Positions 1-6,122 of a stretch of DNA of 6,370 bases are shown here, piece by piece. The notes beneath the pieces are model-generated. The model ran no database searches. It was not told the origin of the DNA and saw nothing but the letters and a program-made list of their open reading frames with translations. Source of the DNA: Bryobacteraceae bacterium. Its GTDB lineage: Bacteria > Acidobacteriota > Terriglobia > Bryobacterales > Bryobacteraceae. The position numbers were made by a program, and so were the translations under genes. The DNA lies in the NCBI GenBank assembly GCA_947456995.1, contig CANGVB010000223.1, forward strand, positions 1-6,370, given 5' to 3'. How positions within the stretch are numbered: position 1 is the first letter of the stretch; each line of letters opens with the position of its first letter.

Positions 1-1029
1 ATAATCCTTGGTGGTCAGTGGCTCAAACTTATGGTTGTGACACCGAGCACAAGCCAGCGTCATCCCCAGAAACGCCTGCGACGTCGTATTCAAAAGGTCG
101 TCCAGTTGATCAAAGCGATCCTCCATCGGGTCTGCCGGCTCATCGTCCCACGGCCCCAGCCGATGAAAGCCCGTCGCGATGAGTGTCTCCGCATTGCGGT
201 CCGGCAACTCATCGCCCGCCATCTGTTCCAATACGAATCGATCAAAGGGCTTGTCCGCATTGAGTGACTTGATCACATAGTCGCGATACTTCCAAACCTG
301 CGGCTTCACTGCATCGCGCTCATATCCATTCGTGTCGGCATAGCGAACCACATCCAGCCAATGCCGCCCCCATCGCTCTCCATAACTCGACCGCGCAAGC
401 AAGCCTCGCACCAGCCCCGCCCAATCTCCACGAAATGAATCCTGCTCGGCAACTGTTGGCGGAAGCCCCGTGAGATCCAGATAAATCCGTCGCAATAGAT
501 CCCCATCGCTAGCCCGGGCCGCAGGCTTCCAACCCTTCGCCTCCAGCTTTGTCAGCACAAAGGCATCAATCGGATTTCGCACCCAGGCCTTGTTCTTCAC
601 CCCAGGCACGCCAGGCTTCACCGGCGCATGAAAAGCCCAATGCGCCAGCCGCGGGTCAATCTTTGGAGCCTCACTCACGCTGGTCTCTGGATAAACCGCA
701 CCTTCATCAATCCAGTCCTTCAGCGTATTCACCTCAGCCTCGGTCAGTCGAGGCCCACTAGGCGGCATCACCAGCTTTGCATCCGTACCTGCTACATAGC
801 GAATCAACAAGCTCGCGCCACTCTTGCCCGGCTCAATCGCCGGCACCCCACTCTCCCCGCCACGCAGCGCATCCTCTCTGCGATCCAGCCGCAGATGACT
901 CTTCTGCAAGCCGGCTCCATGGCAGGCAAAACATTTGCGCGCCAGGATCGGGCGCACATCCTGCATGTAGTCTGCTGCTTTACCCGCAGCAGCCAGCACA
1001 CCAAATACAAATAGTTCGCGCAGCTTCAC
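1..1029 (-). CDS. Secreted planctomycete-type cytochrome protein (PSCyt1 + DUF1549), N-terminal part
   Basis: The reading frame stays open from a GTG at 1029 to the window edge, giving 343 residues with the C-terminus missing. Residues 1-19 form a Sec-type signal peptide (KLR, then hydrophobic LFVFGVLAAAG), which supports the GTG start; the next in-frame Met (22) would lose it. Residues 24-115 match the PSCyt1 domain: haem-binding C33-F-A-C36-H37, then MPPSG at 88-92 and LKDWIDEGA. Residues about 150-343 match DUF1549 (PSCyt2): RRIYLDLTGLPP at 180-191, WLDVVRYADTNGYE from 224, and a second CxxCH (CARCHNHKF, C327-H331). Family members usually continue into DUF1553 and often sit beside DUF1501 genes; both would lie beyond base 1. 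The protein is exported and probably c-type cytochrome-like, often found in polysaccharide-degradation loci, but its reaction is not established. Family assignment is firm; the role is inferred. Confidence 0.93.
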   Translation of the reverse strand, partial: MKLRELFVFGVLAAAGKAADYMQDVRPILARKCFACHGAGLQKSHLRLDRREDALRGGESGVPAIEPGKSGASLLIRYVAGTDAKLVMPPSGPRLTEAEVNTLKDWIDEGAVYPETSVSEAPKIDPRLAHWAFHAPVKPGVPGVKNKAWVRNPIDAFVLTKLEAKGWKPAARASDGDLLRRIYLDLTGLPPTVAEQDSFRGDWAGLVRGLLARSSYGERWGRHWLDVVRYADTNGYERDAVKPQVWKYRDYVIKSLNADKPFDRFVLEQMAGDELPDRNAETLIATGFHRLGPWDDEPADPMEDRFDQLDDLLNTTSQAFLGMTLACARCHNHKFEPLTTKDY

Positions 1030-1066
1030 TTATCGAGCATTCTATCCCCGATATACTCCGTAATGT
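1030..1066. promoter_or_regulatory. Compact divergent promoter region
   Basis: Only 37 bp separate the GTG at 1029 (minus) from the ATG at 1067 (plus). A plus-strand -10-like TATACT lies at 1052-1057, nine bases before the ATG. A minus-strand -10-like TAGAAT occupies 1044-1039, nine bases before the GTG. Neither start has a convincing Shine-Dalgarno sequence at normal spacing, and -35 matches are poor (TTATCG at 1030-1035 for the plus promoter). If both boxes are real, the transcripts would be almost leaderless and the promoters would overlap. This is inference from short motifs. Confidence 0.35.
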
Positions 1067-2479
1067 ATGAACTCCGGCTCCACCCTCACGCGGCGCTCCT
1101 GCATCGCCCTTGCTGCCTCCGCTGCCCTTGCCAAATCGAAGCCCCCGATGATCCAGATCGAAAGCATCACATCCTCATTCGAAGACATCCGCTACCGGTC
1201 CCCCTATAAGTTCGGCGGAGTTGCCATGGACCACACCACGCTGCTCAACGTCAAAGCCCGCGTCCGCACCCGCGACGGCAAAGTGGCAGAAGGCTTTGGC
1301 TCTATGCCGCTTTCCAACCCCTGGGCCTTCCCCTCCAAGCAGATGAGCTACGACACCACGCAGAACGCCATGCAAGCCCTCGGCAAGCGTCTGGTGGCCC
1401 TCACCAACACCTATCGCGAATACGGCCACCCGATCGACATCAACACTGCCCTTGAGCCGGAATACCTGAAGGCCGCAGCCGCCGTCTCTGCCGAACTCAA
1501 GCTTCTCGCCCCCATCCCCAAACTCTGCACCCTCGTCACAGCAAGCCCCATCGATGCCGCCATCCACGATGCCTTCGGCAAAGCCCTCGGCCTCAACTGC
1601 TACCAGACCTACGGCCCGGACATCATGCAGCACGACCTCGCGCACTACCTGGGCAAAGACTTCAAGGGCGAATACCTCAATCGCTACGTCAACGCAAAGC
1701 CCCGAGCCGAGGTGAACCTCTACCACTCCGTCGGCGGCGTCGACACGCTTACAGAAGCCGACATCACCAAACGCCTCGCCGACGGTCTGCCGGAAACTCT
1801 CGCAGAATGGATCCGCTACAACGGCCTGCATCACATCAAGATCAAGCTCCAGGGCGACGACCTCAAATGGGACATAGACCGCACTGTCACCATCAACCGC
1901 ATCGCCGAAGAAACCAGCCCCAACGTGAACTGGCGCTACTGTGTCGACTTCAACGAGCGTTGCCCCAACGTTGCCTATCTGCTCGAATACCTGCGCAAAG
2001 TAAAAGAACTCTCCCCCCGCGGTTTTGACCGCATCGAGTACATCGAGCAACCCACTGCGCGAGACCTCAAGGCCGACAGCAAGAACTCCATGCACGAGGC
2101 CAACAAGCTCCGTCCCGTAGTGATCGACGAATCGCTAACCGATCTTGAAACTCTGCTGCTGGCCCGCGAACTCGGCTATACCGGCGTGGCGCTAAAGGCT
2201 TGTAAGGGCCAAAGCCAGGCCATGCTGATGGCCGCCGCCGCGCAGAAGTACAAGATGTTCCTTTGCGTGCAGGATCTCAGTTGCCCCGGAGCCTCGCTCA
2301 TCCACTCGGCCAGCATAGCCTCGCACGTCCCTGGTGTCTCTGGCATCGAAGCAAACTCGCGTCAGTATCTCCCCGCCGCAAACGATCCATGGCGTCCTAA
2401 GTTCCCCGGCATCTTCACCATCAAAGACGGCACGATGAAAACGGCCGCGCTCACCGGTCCGGGCCTCGGCGCAGTCTAG
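1067..2479 (+). CDS. Enolase-superfamily enzyme (mandelate racemase/muconate lactonizing type), probably exported
   Basis: This 470-residue protein has the full enolase-superfamily active-site series on a TIM-barrel C-terminal domain. It shows a K258-I-K260 pair, metal ligands D294 (in VDFNE), E327 (in IEQP) and D354 (in IDES), and K377 in ALKACKG. The roughly 25-30 residue spacing and a second lysine rather than a His-Asp pair place it nearer the muconate lactonizing/dipeptide epimerase subgroup than mandelate racemase itself. Such enzymes abstract a proton alpha to a carboxylate with Mg2+; the substrate (sugar acid, dipeptide or lactone) cannot be read here. The N-terminus has twin arginines R9-R10 followed by [11 protein letters not shown], a Tat-like signal, so it may act outside the cytoplasm. 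It is longer than the usual 350-400 residues because of this leader and an N-terminal insertion. No Shine-Dalgarno precedes the ATG at 1067. It converges on the membrane-protein gene, sharing a CTAG at the stops. Confidence 0.93.
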   Translation: MNSGSTLTRRSCIALAASAALAKSKPPMIQIESITSSFEDIRYRSPYKFGGVAMDHTTLLNVKARVRTRDGKVAEGFGSMPLSNPWAFPSKQMSYDTTQNAMQALGKRLVALTNTYREYGHPIDINTALEPEYLKAAAAVSAELKLLAPIPKLCTLVTASPIDAAIHDAFGKALGLNCYQTYGPDIMQHDLAHYLGKDFKGEYLNRYVNAKPRAEVNLYHSVGGVDTLTEADITKRLADGLPETLAEWIRYNGLHHIKIKLQGDDLKWDIDRTVTINRIAEETSPNVNWRYCVDFNERCPNVAYLLEYLRKVKELSPRGFDRIEYIEQPTARDLKADSKNSMHEANKLRPVVIDESLTDLETLLLARELGYTGVALKACKGQSQAMLMAAAAQKYKMFLCVQDLSCPGASLIHSASIASHVPGVSGIEANSRQYLPAANDPWRPKFPGIFTIKDGTMKTAALTGPGLGAV

Positions 2480-2778
2480 TCGTGTTGCGCCTTCGTCAGC
2501 GTCAAGACTCCAACCAGCGTTAGCAGGAAATAAAGCACCAACCCAATCACAGCAAGGCCCAGCGCCAGCGTCCAATTCCCGCCCACTGGCCCGGCTTGGA
2601 TTGACCAAAGTAGAAAGCCAGTGCTAACGATTGCCGCAAACGTCAGCGCCAGCACCTCACCACGTTGCATGCGCTCGCCCGACGAGCTCAGCGGCATCGA
2701 TACGCTGAAGATCGCAGGGAATGCGACCAGCAGAAATCCCACGCTAAAATAAGAAGTCTTCAGAATAATATCCAACAC
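2476..2778 (-). CDS. Small hydrophobic membrane protein, three predicted helices
   Basis: I do not recognise the family. The 100-residue product starts at GTG 2778, with a GGGA motif six bases upstream that could serve as ribosome binding site. Hydrophobic stretches at about residues 7-29, 42-61 and 70-94 predict three transmembrane helices joined by short polar loops ([11 protein letters not shown] at 31-41; GPVGGN at 63-68), ending in a charged tail (TKAQHD). The strong, regularly spaced hydrophobicity argues that this is a real gene and not an antisense shadow. It converges on the enolase-family gene, and both stop codons lie within one CTAG at 2476-2479. It diverges from the vapB-like gene across 54 bp. 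No function is assigned. Confidence 0.75.
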   Translation of the reverse strand: MLDIILKTSYFSVGFLLVAFPAIFSVSMPLSSSGERMQRGEVLALTFAAIVSTGFLLWSIQAGPVGGNWTLALGLAVIGLVLYFLLTLVGVLTLTKAQHD

Positions 2779-2832
2779 TTGATTTCCCGCGAACTCAAAG
2801 TACCATGGCAGACGAAAGCGATATTAAAGCCA

Positions 2833-3105
2833 ATGGCGCTCAACCTTAAGAACCCCGAAGTACTGGCCTTAGCTGAAGAACTGGCCCAACTCTCTGGAAC
2901 CAGCAAAACAGAAGCGATTCGTCAGGCCCTCCTCGAACAGAAGCAGCGCCTTTTGTTGGCTCGAAGCCGAAACCCGGAATGGAGCGCCATGCGTTTTCTC
3001 GAAGATCGTGTCTGGCCCAGTCTCCCTCCCGGAGCCAGCCAGCCGCTCACGAAAAGGCAGGAAGAAGCACTCCTGGGCTACGGCCCTGACGGAATGCCAT
3101 TCTAA
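2833..3105 (+). CDS. VapB-type antitoxin (Rv0623/PSK transcription-factor family), no adjacent toxin
   Basis: The 90-residue product has the hallmarks of the Rv0623-like VapB family. It opens with MALNLKNPEVLALAEELA, continues with a TGTS-like turn (SGTSKTEAIRQAL, 21-33) expected to form the ribbon-helix-helix-type DNA-binding end, then a charged helix. A C-terminal tail ends LGYGPDGMPF, typical of the toxin-binding end. The ATG at 2833 is chosen because family members begin exactly there, although the ribosome binding site is weak. Antitoxins of this family bind a VapC PIN-domain RNase and repress their own promoter, with vapC normally overlapping or directly downstream. Here the stop at 3105 is followed after 31 bp by the end of a convergent oxidoreductase gene, so no vapC exists at the expected place. 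It may be a solitary antitoxin left after toxin loss, or it may serve a toxin encoded elsewhere. Confidence 0.88.
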   Translation: MALNLKNPEVLALAEELAQLSGTSKTEAIRQALLEQKQRLLLARSRNPEWSAMRFLEDRVWPSLPPGASQPLTKRQEEALLGYGPDGMPF

Positions 3106-3132
3106 TTCCGCATTTTCGATTCCAAAACATCA

Positions 3133-3145
3133 CCGCTTAAAGCGG
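3133..3145 (-). terminator. Short hairpin at the end of the oxidoreductase gene, possible weak terminator
   Basis: CCGCTT and AAGCGG are separated by one base, so a usable stem would be about 4-5 bp with a 3-5 base loop. It straddles the TAA of the oxidoreductase gene. On the minus strand it is followed by GGTGATGTTTTGG, which is only a poor T-tract, and no T-run follows on the plus strand. It could weakly end either convergent transcript. Confidence 0.22.
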
Positions 3146-4336
3146 CAAAATCTCTTCGCGATCCGGATTGTACTTCAGCCGCCGCTTCTGCAGATAAGCG
3201 ATATTCCCCAAATGCGAAGCCGCTGCCGAGCGGTGCCCAATATACACATCCCCATTCGGCAGCTTACGGCTCCTGCAGCAGGCCAGGAAATTCTCTACAT
3301 GGTCAATCGTCTGCTCGCGAGGGGACTGCACCACCACCGGCGGCGCACCCTTCTCGATCGATTGAAATTCAAACCGTCGCCGGTCGATATACAACTTGCC
3401 CAGTGTCCCGCAAATCTCGACACCCTCACCCTTGATCCCGGGCGCAAGCGTCGCCTCAAACGTCGCAGTCCACTCTGCCGGATACTCAAGCAGCACGTGG
3501 ATCGTATCCGGAGCCGTCCGGCCGTCCTTATAGTGATAAACCCCGCCCGATGCTACAGCCGCCACCGGGTTATCCTGCCCCATCATCATGTGCACCACAT
3601 CAATCCAGTGCGTGAACAAATCCGTCACCTGCCCGCCACCATACTCGAGATAAGCGCGGAAATTCCAGAACTGTTGCGGGTCCCAATCGCGCCACTTCAC
3701 CGGCCCCAGAAAACGCGCCCAGTCCAGGTTCGACGGCTGCGTAGCGAGTCGCTCCGGAGCACGCCGCAAGTGCGCTCCATTCCCGTGCCACCACGTCCGC
3801 GCCAGCGTCACCTTGCCCAGTTTGCCCGTATCAAAATACTCTCGCTTGGCCTGCAAATAATGCTGCCCGGACCGCTGCTGCATCCCCACCTGGCAAATGC
3901 GATTGTTGATCCGAGCCGCCTTCACAATCTGCGGCCCTTCCTCAATCGTCAGCGTTAGCGGCTTCTCCACATAAACATCCTTGCCGGCGTTGAGGGCGTC
4001 AATCGCGCAGCCGGAATGCCAGTGATCGGGAGTCGCAATCAACACCGCATCGACGTTCTTGGCCGCCAGTAACTTGCGATGGTCGGTAAAGCCGACTGCC
4101 TTGGTGGCCTTCTGCTGCGCCGCGTCAATCCGTTCGCCGTAGATGTCACAAACAGCGGTAACGTCGATCTGCTGCGTGTTGAGGAAGGTGCCCATCACCC
4201 CAACACCCCGGCCTCCGCAACCAATCAGCCCAAGCTGTATCCGTTCATTGGCCCCCATGATCCGCGAATAACTCGCTGCAGTCATTCCTGCGGCAACACG
4301 AAGCGCACTACGGCGGCTAAGAACAGTTCCTTGCAT
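3137..4336 (-). CDS. Gfo/Idh/MocA family oxidoreductase with Tat signal
   Basis: This 399-residue protein begins with a Tat signal: S7-R8-R9-S-A-L, a short hydrophobic stretch and a likely cleavage region near residues 22-30. The NAD(P)-binding Rossmann fold follows, with GLIGCGGRG at 36-44, VCDIYGERI at 62-70, ATPDHWH at 101-107 and the family motif E124-K125-P126, whose lysine is a usual catalytic residue. The C-terminal substrate domain carries GGGQVTDLFTHWIDVVHMMMG (D239, H243, D246, H249). Members oxidise or epimerise sugars, inositols or sugar derivatives with tightly bound NAD(P). Exported members with this glycine-rich motif are numerous in Acidobacteriota and Planctomycetota; some act as NAD-dependent glycosidases or 3-keto-sugar enzymes. 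The precise substrate cannot be deduced. The ATG at 4336 keeps the Tat motif. A TATAAT box sits just upstream, so the mRNA may be leaderless. Confidence 0.95.
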   Translation of the reverse strand: MQGTVLSRRSALRVAAGMTAASYSRIMGANERIQLGLIGCGGRGVGVMGTFLNTQQIDVTAVCDIYGERIDAAQQKATKAVGFTDHRKLLAAKNVDAVLIATPDHWHSGCAIDALNAGKDVYVEKPLTLTIEEGPQIVKAARINNRICQVGMQQRSGQHYLQAKREYFDTGKLGKVTLARTWWHGNGAHLRRAPERLATQPSNLDWARFLGPVKWRDWDPQQFWNFRAYLEYGGGQVTDLFTHWIDVVHMMMGQDNPVAAVASGGVYHYKDGRTAPDTIHVLLEYPAEWTATFEATLAPGIKGEGVEICGTLGKLYIDRRRFEFQSIEKGAPPVVVQSPREQTIDHVENFLACCRSRKLPNGDVYIGHRSAAASHLGNIAYLQKRRLKYNPDREEILPL

Positions 4337-4359
4337 GGCCTCATTATATTCGCGAGGCC
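4337..4359. repeat. Inverted repeat GGCCTC-N11-GAGGCC around a -10 box, upstream of the oxidoreductase
   Basis: Perfect 6-bp arms lie at 4337-4342 and 4354-4359. Between them on the minus strand is TATAAT (4348-4343), seven bases from the oxidoreductase ATG. A TTGTTG at 4370-4365 could be a weak -35 with 16-bp spacing. The arrangement resembles an operator overlapping a promoter, and the expected transcription start falls on or next to the ATG. The pairing is visible directly; the regulatory role is inferred. Confidence 0.4.
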
Positions 4360-4393
4360 GTTCACAACAATTTCAAAAAATCTTCGCAGCCCT

Positions 4394-4481
4394 AAATCCT
4401 TCAACCCAAATCCTTTAGCCGACAGCGCCCGCCAAAGGCCCGCCAAACTCAACCCACCCACTATCGAAAATCTTTAGCCGA
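4394..4481 (+). repeat. Direct repeats upstream of the terminase genes
   Basis: Two copies of a motif, AAATCCTTTAGCCGA at 4408-4422 and AAATC-TTTAGCCGA at 4468-4481, differ by a single deleted base and lie 60 bp apart. A half copy (AAATCCTT) is at 4394-4401. Between the main copies GCCCGCCAAA occurs twice, at 4427-4436 and 4438-4447, offset by 11 bp (one helical turn). The second long copy runs straight into the terminase ribosome binding site. These could be operator sites, or relics of a small duplication. No clear promoter was seen for the terminase genes. Confidence 0.5.
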
Positions 4482-4486
4482 GGTGA
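4480..4486 (+). promoter_or_regulatory. Strong ribosome binding site for the terminase ATPase gene
   Basis: GAGGTGA lies six bases before the ATG at 4493, a near-ideal Shine-Dalgarno with good spacing. It fixes the start, and contrasts with the oxidoreductase and enolase-family genes, which lack such a site. Confidence 0.75.
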
Positions 4487-4492
4487 CCAAAC

Positions 4493-5287
4493 ATGACAAC
4501 GAACTTTGAACTGAAGCATAAGGGCGACAAACTGAAACAAGATCCCCAATCATCAAGCCCCGTAACTTGGGCCAGCCAGGCCCTGAATTTTGAAGCGGAC
4601 CCGCAACAGGCCGAAGTCCTCGACTCATCCCACCGCCGCGTCCTCGTCAACTGTTGCCGCCAGTGGGGCAAGTCGACAACTGCCGCCGTCCGAGCACTAC
4701 ACCACGCCCTCCACAACCCGAATTCCGAAACCATCCTCATCGCCCCCGGCCTCCGCCAATCCGCCGAGCTTCTGCGCAAAATCACAAATCTCTCACCCCA
4801 ACCCATCACAAAATCCGATGGCACCAACCGCCACTCCCTGCAATTCCCCAACGGCGCCCGCATCCTCGCCCTCCCTGCCAATCGCGACAAGATCCGCGGC
4901 TTCTCCAAAGTCTCGCTCCTCATCATCGACGAAGCTGCCTGGGTCCCAAGCTCTCTCTACTTCGCCGTCCGCCCCTTCCTGGCCGCCGCGCCCAACGCGA
5001 GCCTCCTGGTCATGTCCACCCCCAACGGCGACGGGGGCTTCTTCCACCAGTCATGGGTCAGCAATCAGCCCTGGCACCGCGTCACCGTCAAGGCCACCGA
5101 TTGCCCCCGCATCAGTCCTCAATTCCTGGCAGAAGAACAAGCCACCCTGTCGGACCAATTCTTCCGCCAGGAATACATGTGCGAATTCCTCTCCCACAAC
5201 CGCGCCGTCTTCACCCGCGAACTACTTGAAAACTGGTTCCACTTCACCACAATCGGTGGTACCCAGCCGGTGCACTTCGAGCTATGA
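4493..5287 (+). CDS. Terminase large subunit, separate ATPase (packaging motor) subunit
   Basis: The 264 residues match the N-terminal ATPase half of a phage large terminase (Terminase_6N type). An adenine-binding-type segment (FEADPQQAEVL, about 33-43) precedes the terminase form of Walker A, C55-RQWGKST (K60). Next come the ILIAPGLRQSAELL strand (81-94), Walker B LLIIDEAAW (D146, catalytic E147), the coupling motif STPNG at 175-179, and the conserved QEYMCEF at 226-232 that normally closes the ATPase domain. In phages this motor threads DNA into proheads and continues into a nuclease domain, some 450-550 residues in all. Here the chain stops in the interdomain linker, and the nuclease follows as its own gene overlapping by ATGA. 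Gene and domain identity are firm. Whether it still packages DNA is unknown, since no portal, capsid or small-terminase gene is in view. Confidence 0.92.
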   Translation: MTTNFELKHKGDKLKQDPQSSSPVTWASQALNFEADPQQAEVLDSSHRRVLVNCCRQWGKSTTAAVRALHHALHNPNSETILIAPGLRQSAELLRKITNLSPQPITKSDGTNRHSLQFPNGARILALPANRDKIRGFSKVSLLIIDEAAWVPSSLYFAVRPFLAAAPNASLLVMSTPNGDGGFFHQSWVSNQPWHRVTVKATDCPRISPQFLAEEQATLSDQFFRQEYMCEFLSHNRAVFTRELLENWFHFTTIGGTQPVHFEL

Positions 5288-6006
5288 TCCACACCAAAAT
5301 CCCCCAGGCAATCCTCGGTCTCGACCTCGGCCAATCCGAAGACCCCAGCGCCATGGCCCTGCTCCTCAACATCAACCAAACCATCTCGCCCCACAACTGG
5401 ATCGACTCAACCCACCCCTGCCACAACACCTGGCAACTCACCTCAACAAAGGTCTTCCCGCTAGGCACTGCCTACACCGCCCTGGCCCAACAAATCCACC
5501 ACACTCTCGAGCGCTTCAAACAACAACACCCCGCCACCCCAATCACGCTACTAGCGGACGCAACAGGAATCGGCCGCCCCACGCTAGAAATCCTCTACAA
5601 AGAGCTAACTTCGAGAGGAGGCCAACCCAAAGCAAGATTAGAAGGAATCGTCTTCACCGCCGGCGCAACCCACAGCAAGACCGGGCACCCTGCCTTACCG
5701 GTAGACCTCTTCCACGTCCCCAAGCTCGACCTGATCGAGACGTTAGTGCAATCGATAGAAAGCCGAAGGCTAACGGTAATCCCGAATCTGAAAGACCGCC
5801 AGACGTTAGAGGCCCAACTCAAAAGCCTGCGATATGCCAACAGCCGCCAAACCGGCCAAACCACAATCCACGTAGACACAAACGCAGACAACCCCCAAAT
5901 CGCAAACGCAGACCTGGTAATGGCCCTCGCCATGGCCACCTGGCGCATGAAAACCCTCTACCCGAATCCAACTCCAACGCCGCCGCAGCGCCTGCCCGGT
6001 TTCTAG
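5284..6006 (+). CDS. Terminase large subunit, separate RNase H-like nuclease subunit
   Basis: The 240-residue product corresponds to the C-terminal nuclease half of a large terminase (Terminase_6C type). The acidic metal-binding residues of the RNase H/integrase fold appear in order: D14 in ILGLDLGQSEDPSA, D92 in LLADATGIG, and D210 in NADLVMALAMATW. Such domains use two metal ions to cut concatemeric DNA at packaging start and end. The ATG at 5284 overlaps the ATPase stop as ATGA, which suggests translational coupling and equal amounts of the two proteins; no separate Shine-Dalgarno is evident. With the ATPase (264 residues) the sum is 504, the size of an ordinary single-chain terminase. The tail (PNPTPTPPQRLPGF) is proline-rich. 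From about 5540 codons such as AGA, TTA, CTA and GGA become more frequent than in the ATPase gene. A frameshift-split gene is the alternative reading, but motifs on both sides are intact. Confidence 0.88.
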   Translation: MIHTKIPQAILGLDLGQSEDPSAMALLLNINQTISPHNWIDSTHPCHNTWQLTSTKVFPLGTAYTALAQQIHHTLERFKQQHPATPITLLADATGIGRPTLEILYKELTSRGGQPKARLEGIVFTAGATHSKTGHPALPVDLFHVPKLDLIETLVQSIESRRLTVIPNLKDRQTLEAQLKSLRYANSRQTGQTTIHVDTNADNPQIANADLVMALAMATWRMKTLYPNPTPTPPQRLPGF

Positions 6007-6007
6007 A

Positions 6008-6103
6008 ATGCCACGCAGACTCCTCGACTCACTTCTTGATCTAGTTGAAAAGTGCGGGCACCGGATCCTTTTCCGCATGGACGCAAGCGAGATCGAAGTA
6101 TAG
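6008..6103 (+). CDS. Possible 31-residue ORF following the nuclease gene
   Basis: An ATG one base after the nuclease stop opens a 31-codon frame ending in TAG at 6101-6103. The peptide is basic at the start (MPRRLLDSLL), amphipathic in the middle (DLVEKCGHRI) and acidic at the end (DASEIEV). The near-zero spacing would allow reinitiation by ribosomes leaving the nuclease gene. No independent Shine-Dalgarno is seen and I do not recognise the sequence, so chance is quite possible. Confidence 0.27.
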   Translation: MPRRLLDSLLDLVEKCGHRILFRMDASEIEV

Positions 6104-6113
6104 TCTTGAAAAT

Positions 6114-6120
6114 AGAGGAA
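6114..6120 (+). promoter_or_regulatory. Ribosome binding site of the small coiled-coil gene
   Basis: AGAGGAA precedes two in-frame ATG codons. Spacing from GAGGA is three bases to the ATG at 6123 and nine to that at 6129. The latter is nearer optimal, so translation may begin at 6129 and give MTETPEQ. Confidence 0.55.
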
Positions 6121-6122
6121 AG

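Noticed and set aside
549..1070. Several plus-strand frames of 70-128 residues in the first kilobase
   Set aside because: They are antisense to the PSCyt1-DUF1549 frame, which runs uninterrupted on the minus strand with two CxxCH motifs.
1175..2095. 306-residue minus-strand frame opposite the enolase-family gene
   Set aside because: Val/Gly/Asp-rich antisense shadow with no motif, opposite a gene with a complete active-site series.
2192..2608. 138-residue minus-strand frame overlapping the enolase-family 3' end and the membrane-protein gene
   Set aside because: Shadow of the enolase-family gene; the other minus-strand frame in the region encodes clean transmembrane helices and is preferred.
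2805..2849. Fourteen-codon ORF (MADESDIKANGAQP) overlapping the vapB start
   Set aside because: No ribosome binding site and too short to distinguish from chance; a leader-peptide role cannot be supported.
3008..3958. 316-residue plus-strand frame across the vapB end and the oxidoreductase
   Set aside because: Basic, low-complexity antisense of a well-supported oxidoreductase; no ribosome binding site or domain.
5265..5290. Programmed ribosomal frameshift joining the two terminase frames
   Set aside because: No slippery heptamer or obvious downstream structure is visible, and the ATGA overlap with an in-place ATG explains separate translation.
4590..6044. 484-residue plus-strand open frame spanning both terminase genes
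   Set aside because: It is a proline-, arginine- and serine-rich translation with no domain, produced by C-rich codons of the true genes in another frame; the terminase frames carry all recognisable motifs.
6076..6104. Possible promoter with TATAGT at 6099-6104 before the coiled-coil gene
   Set aside because: The -10-like box is reasonable but no matching -35 exists at 16-18 bp, and it overlaps the candidate micro-ORF; too weak to annotate.
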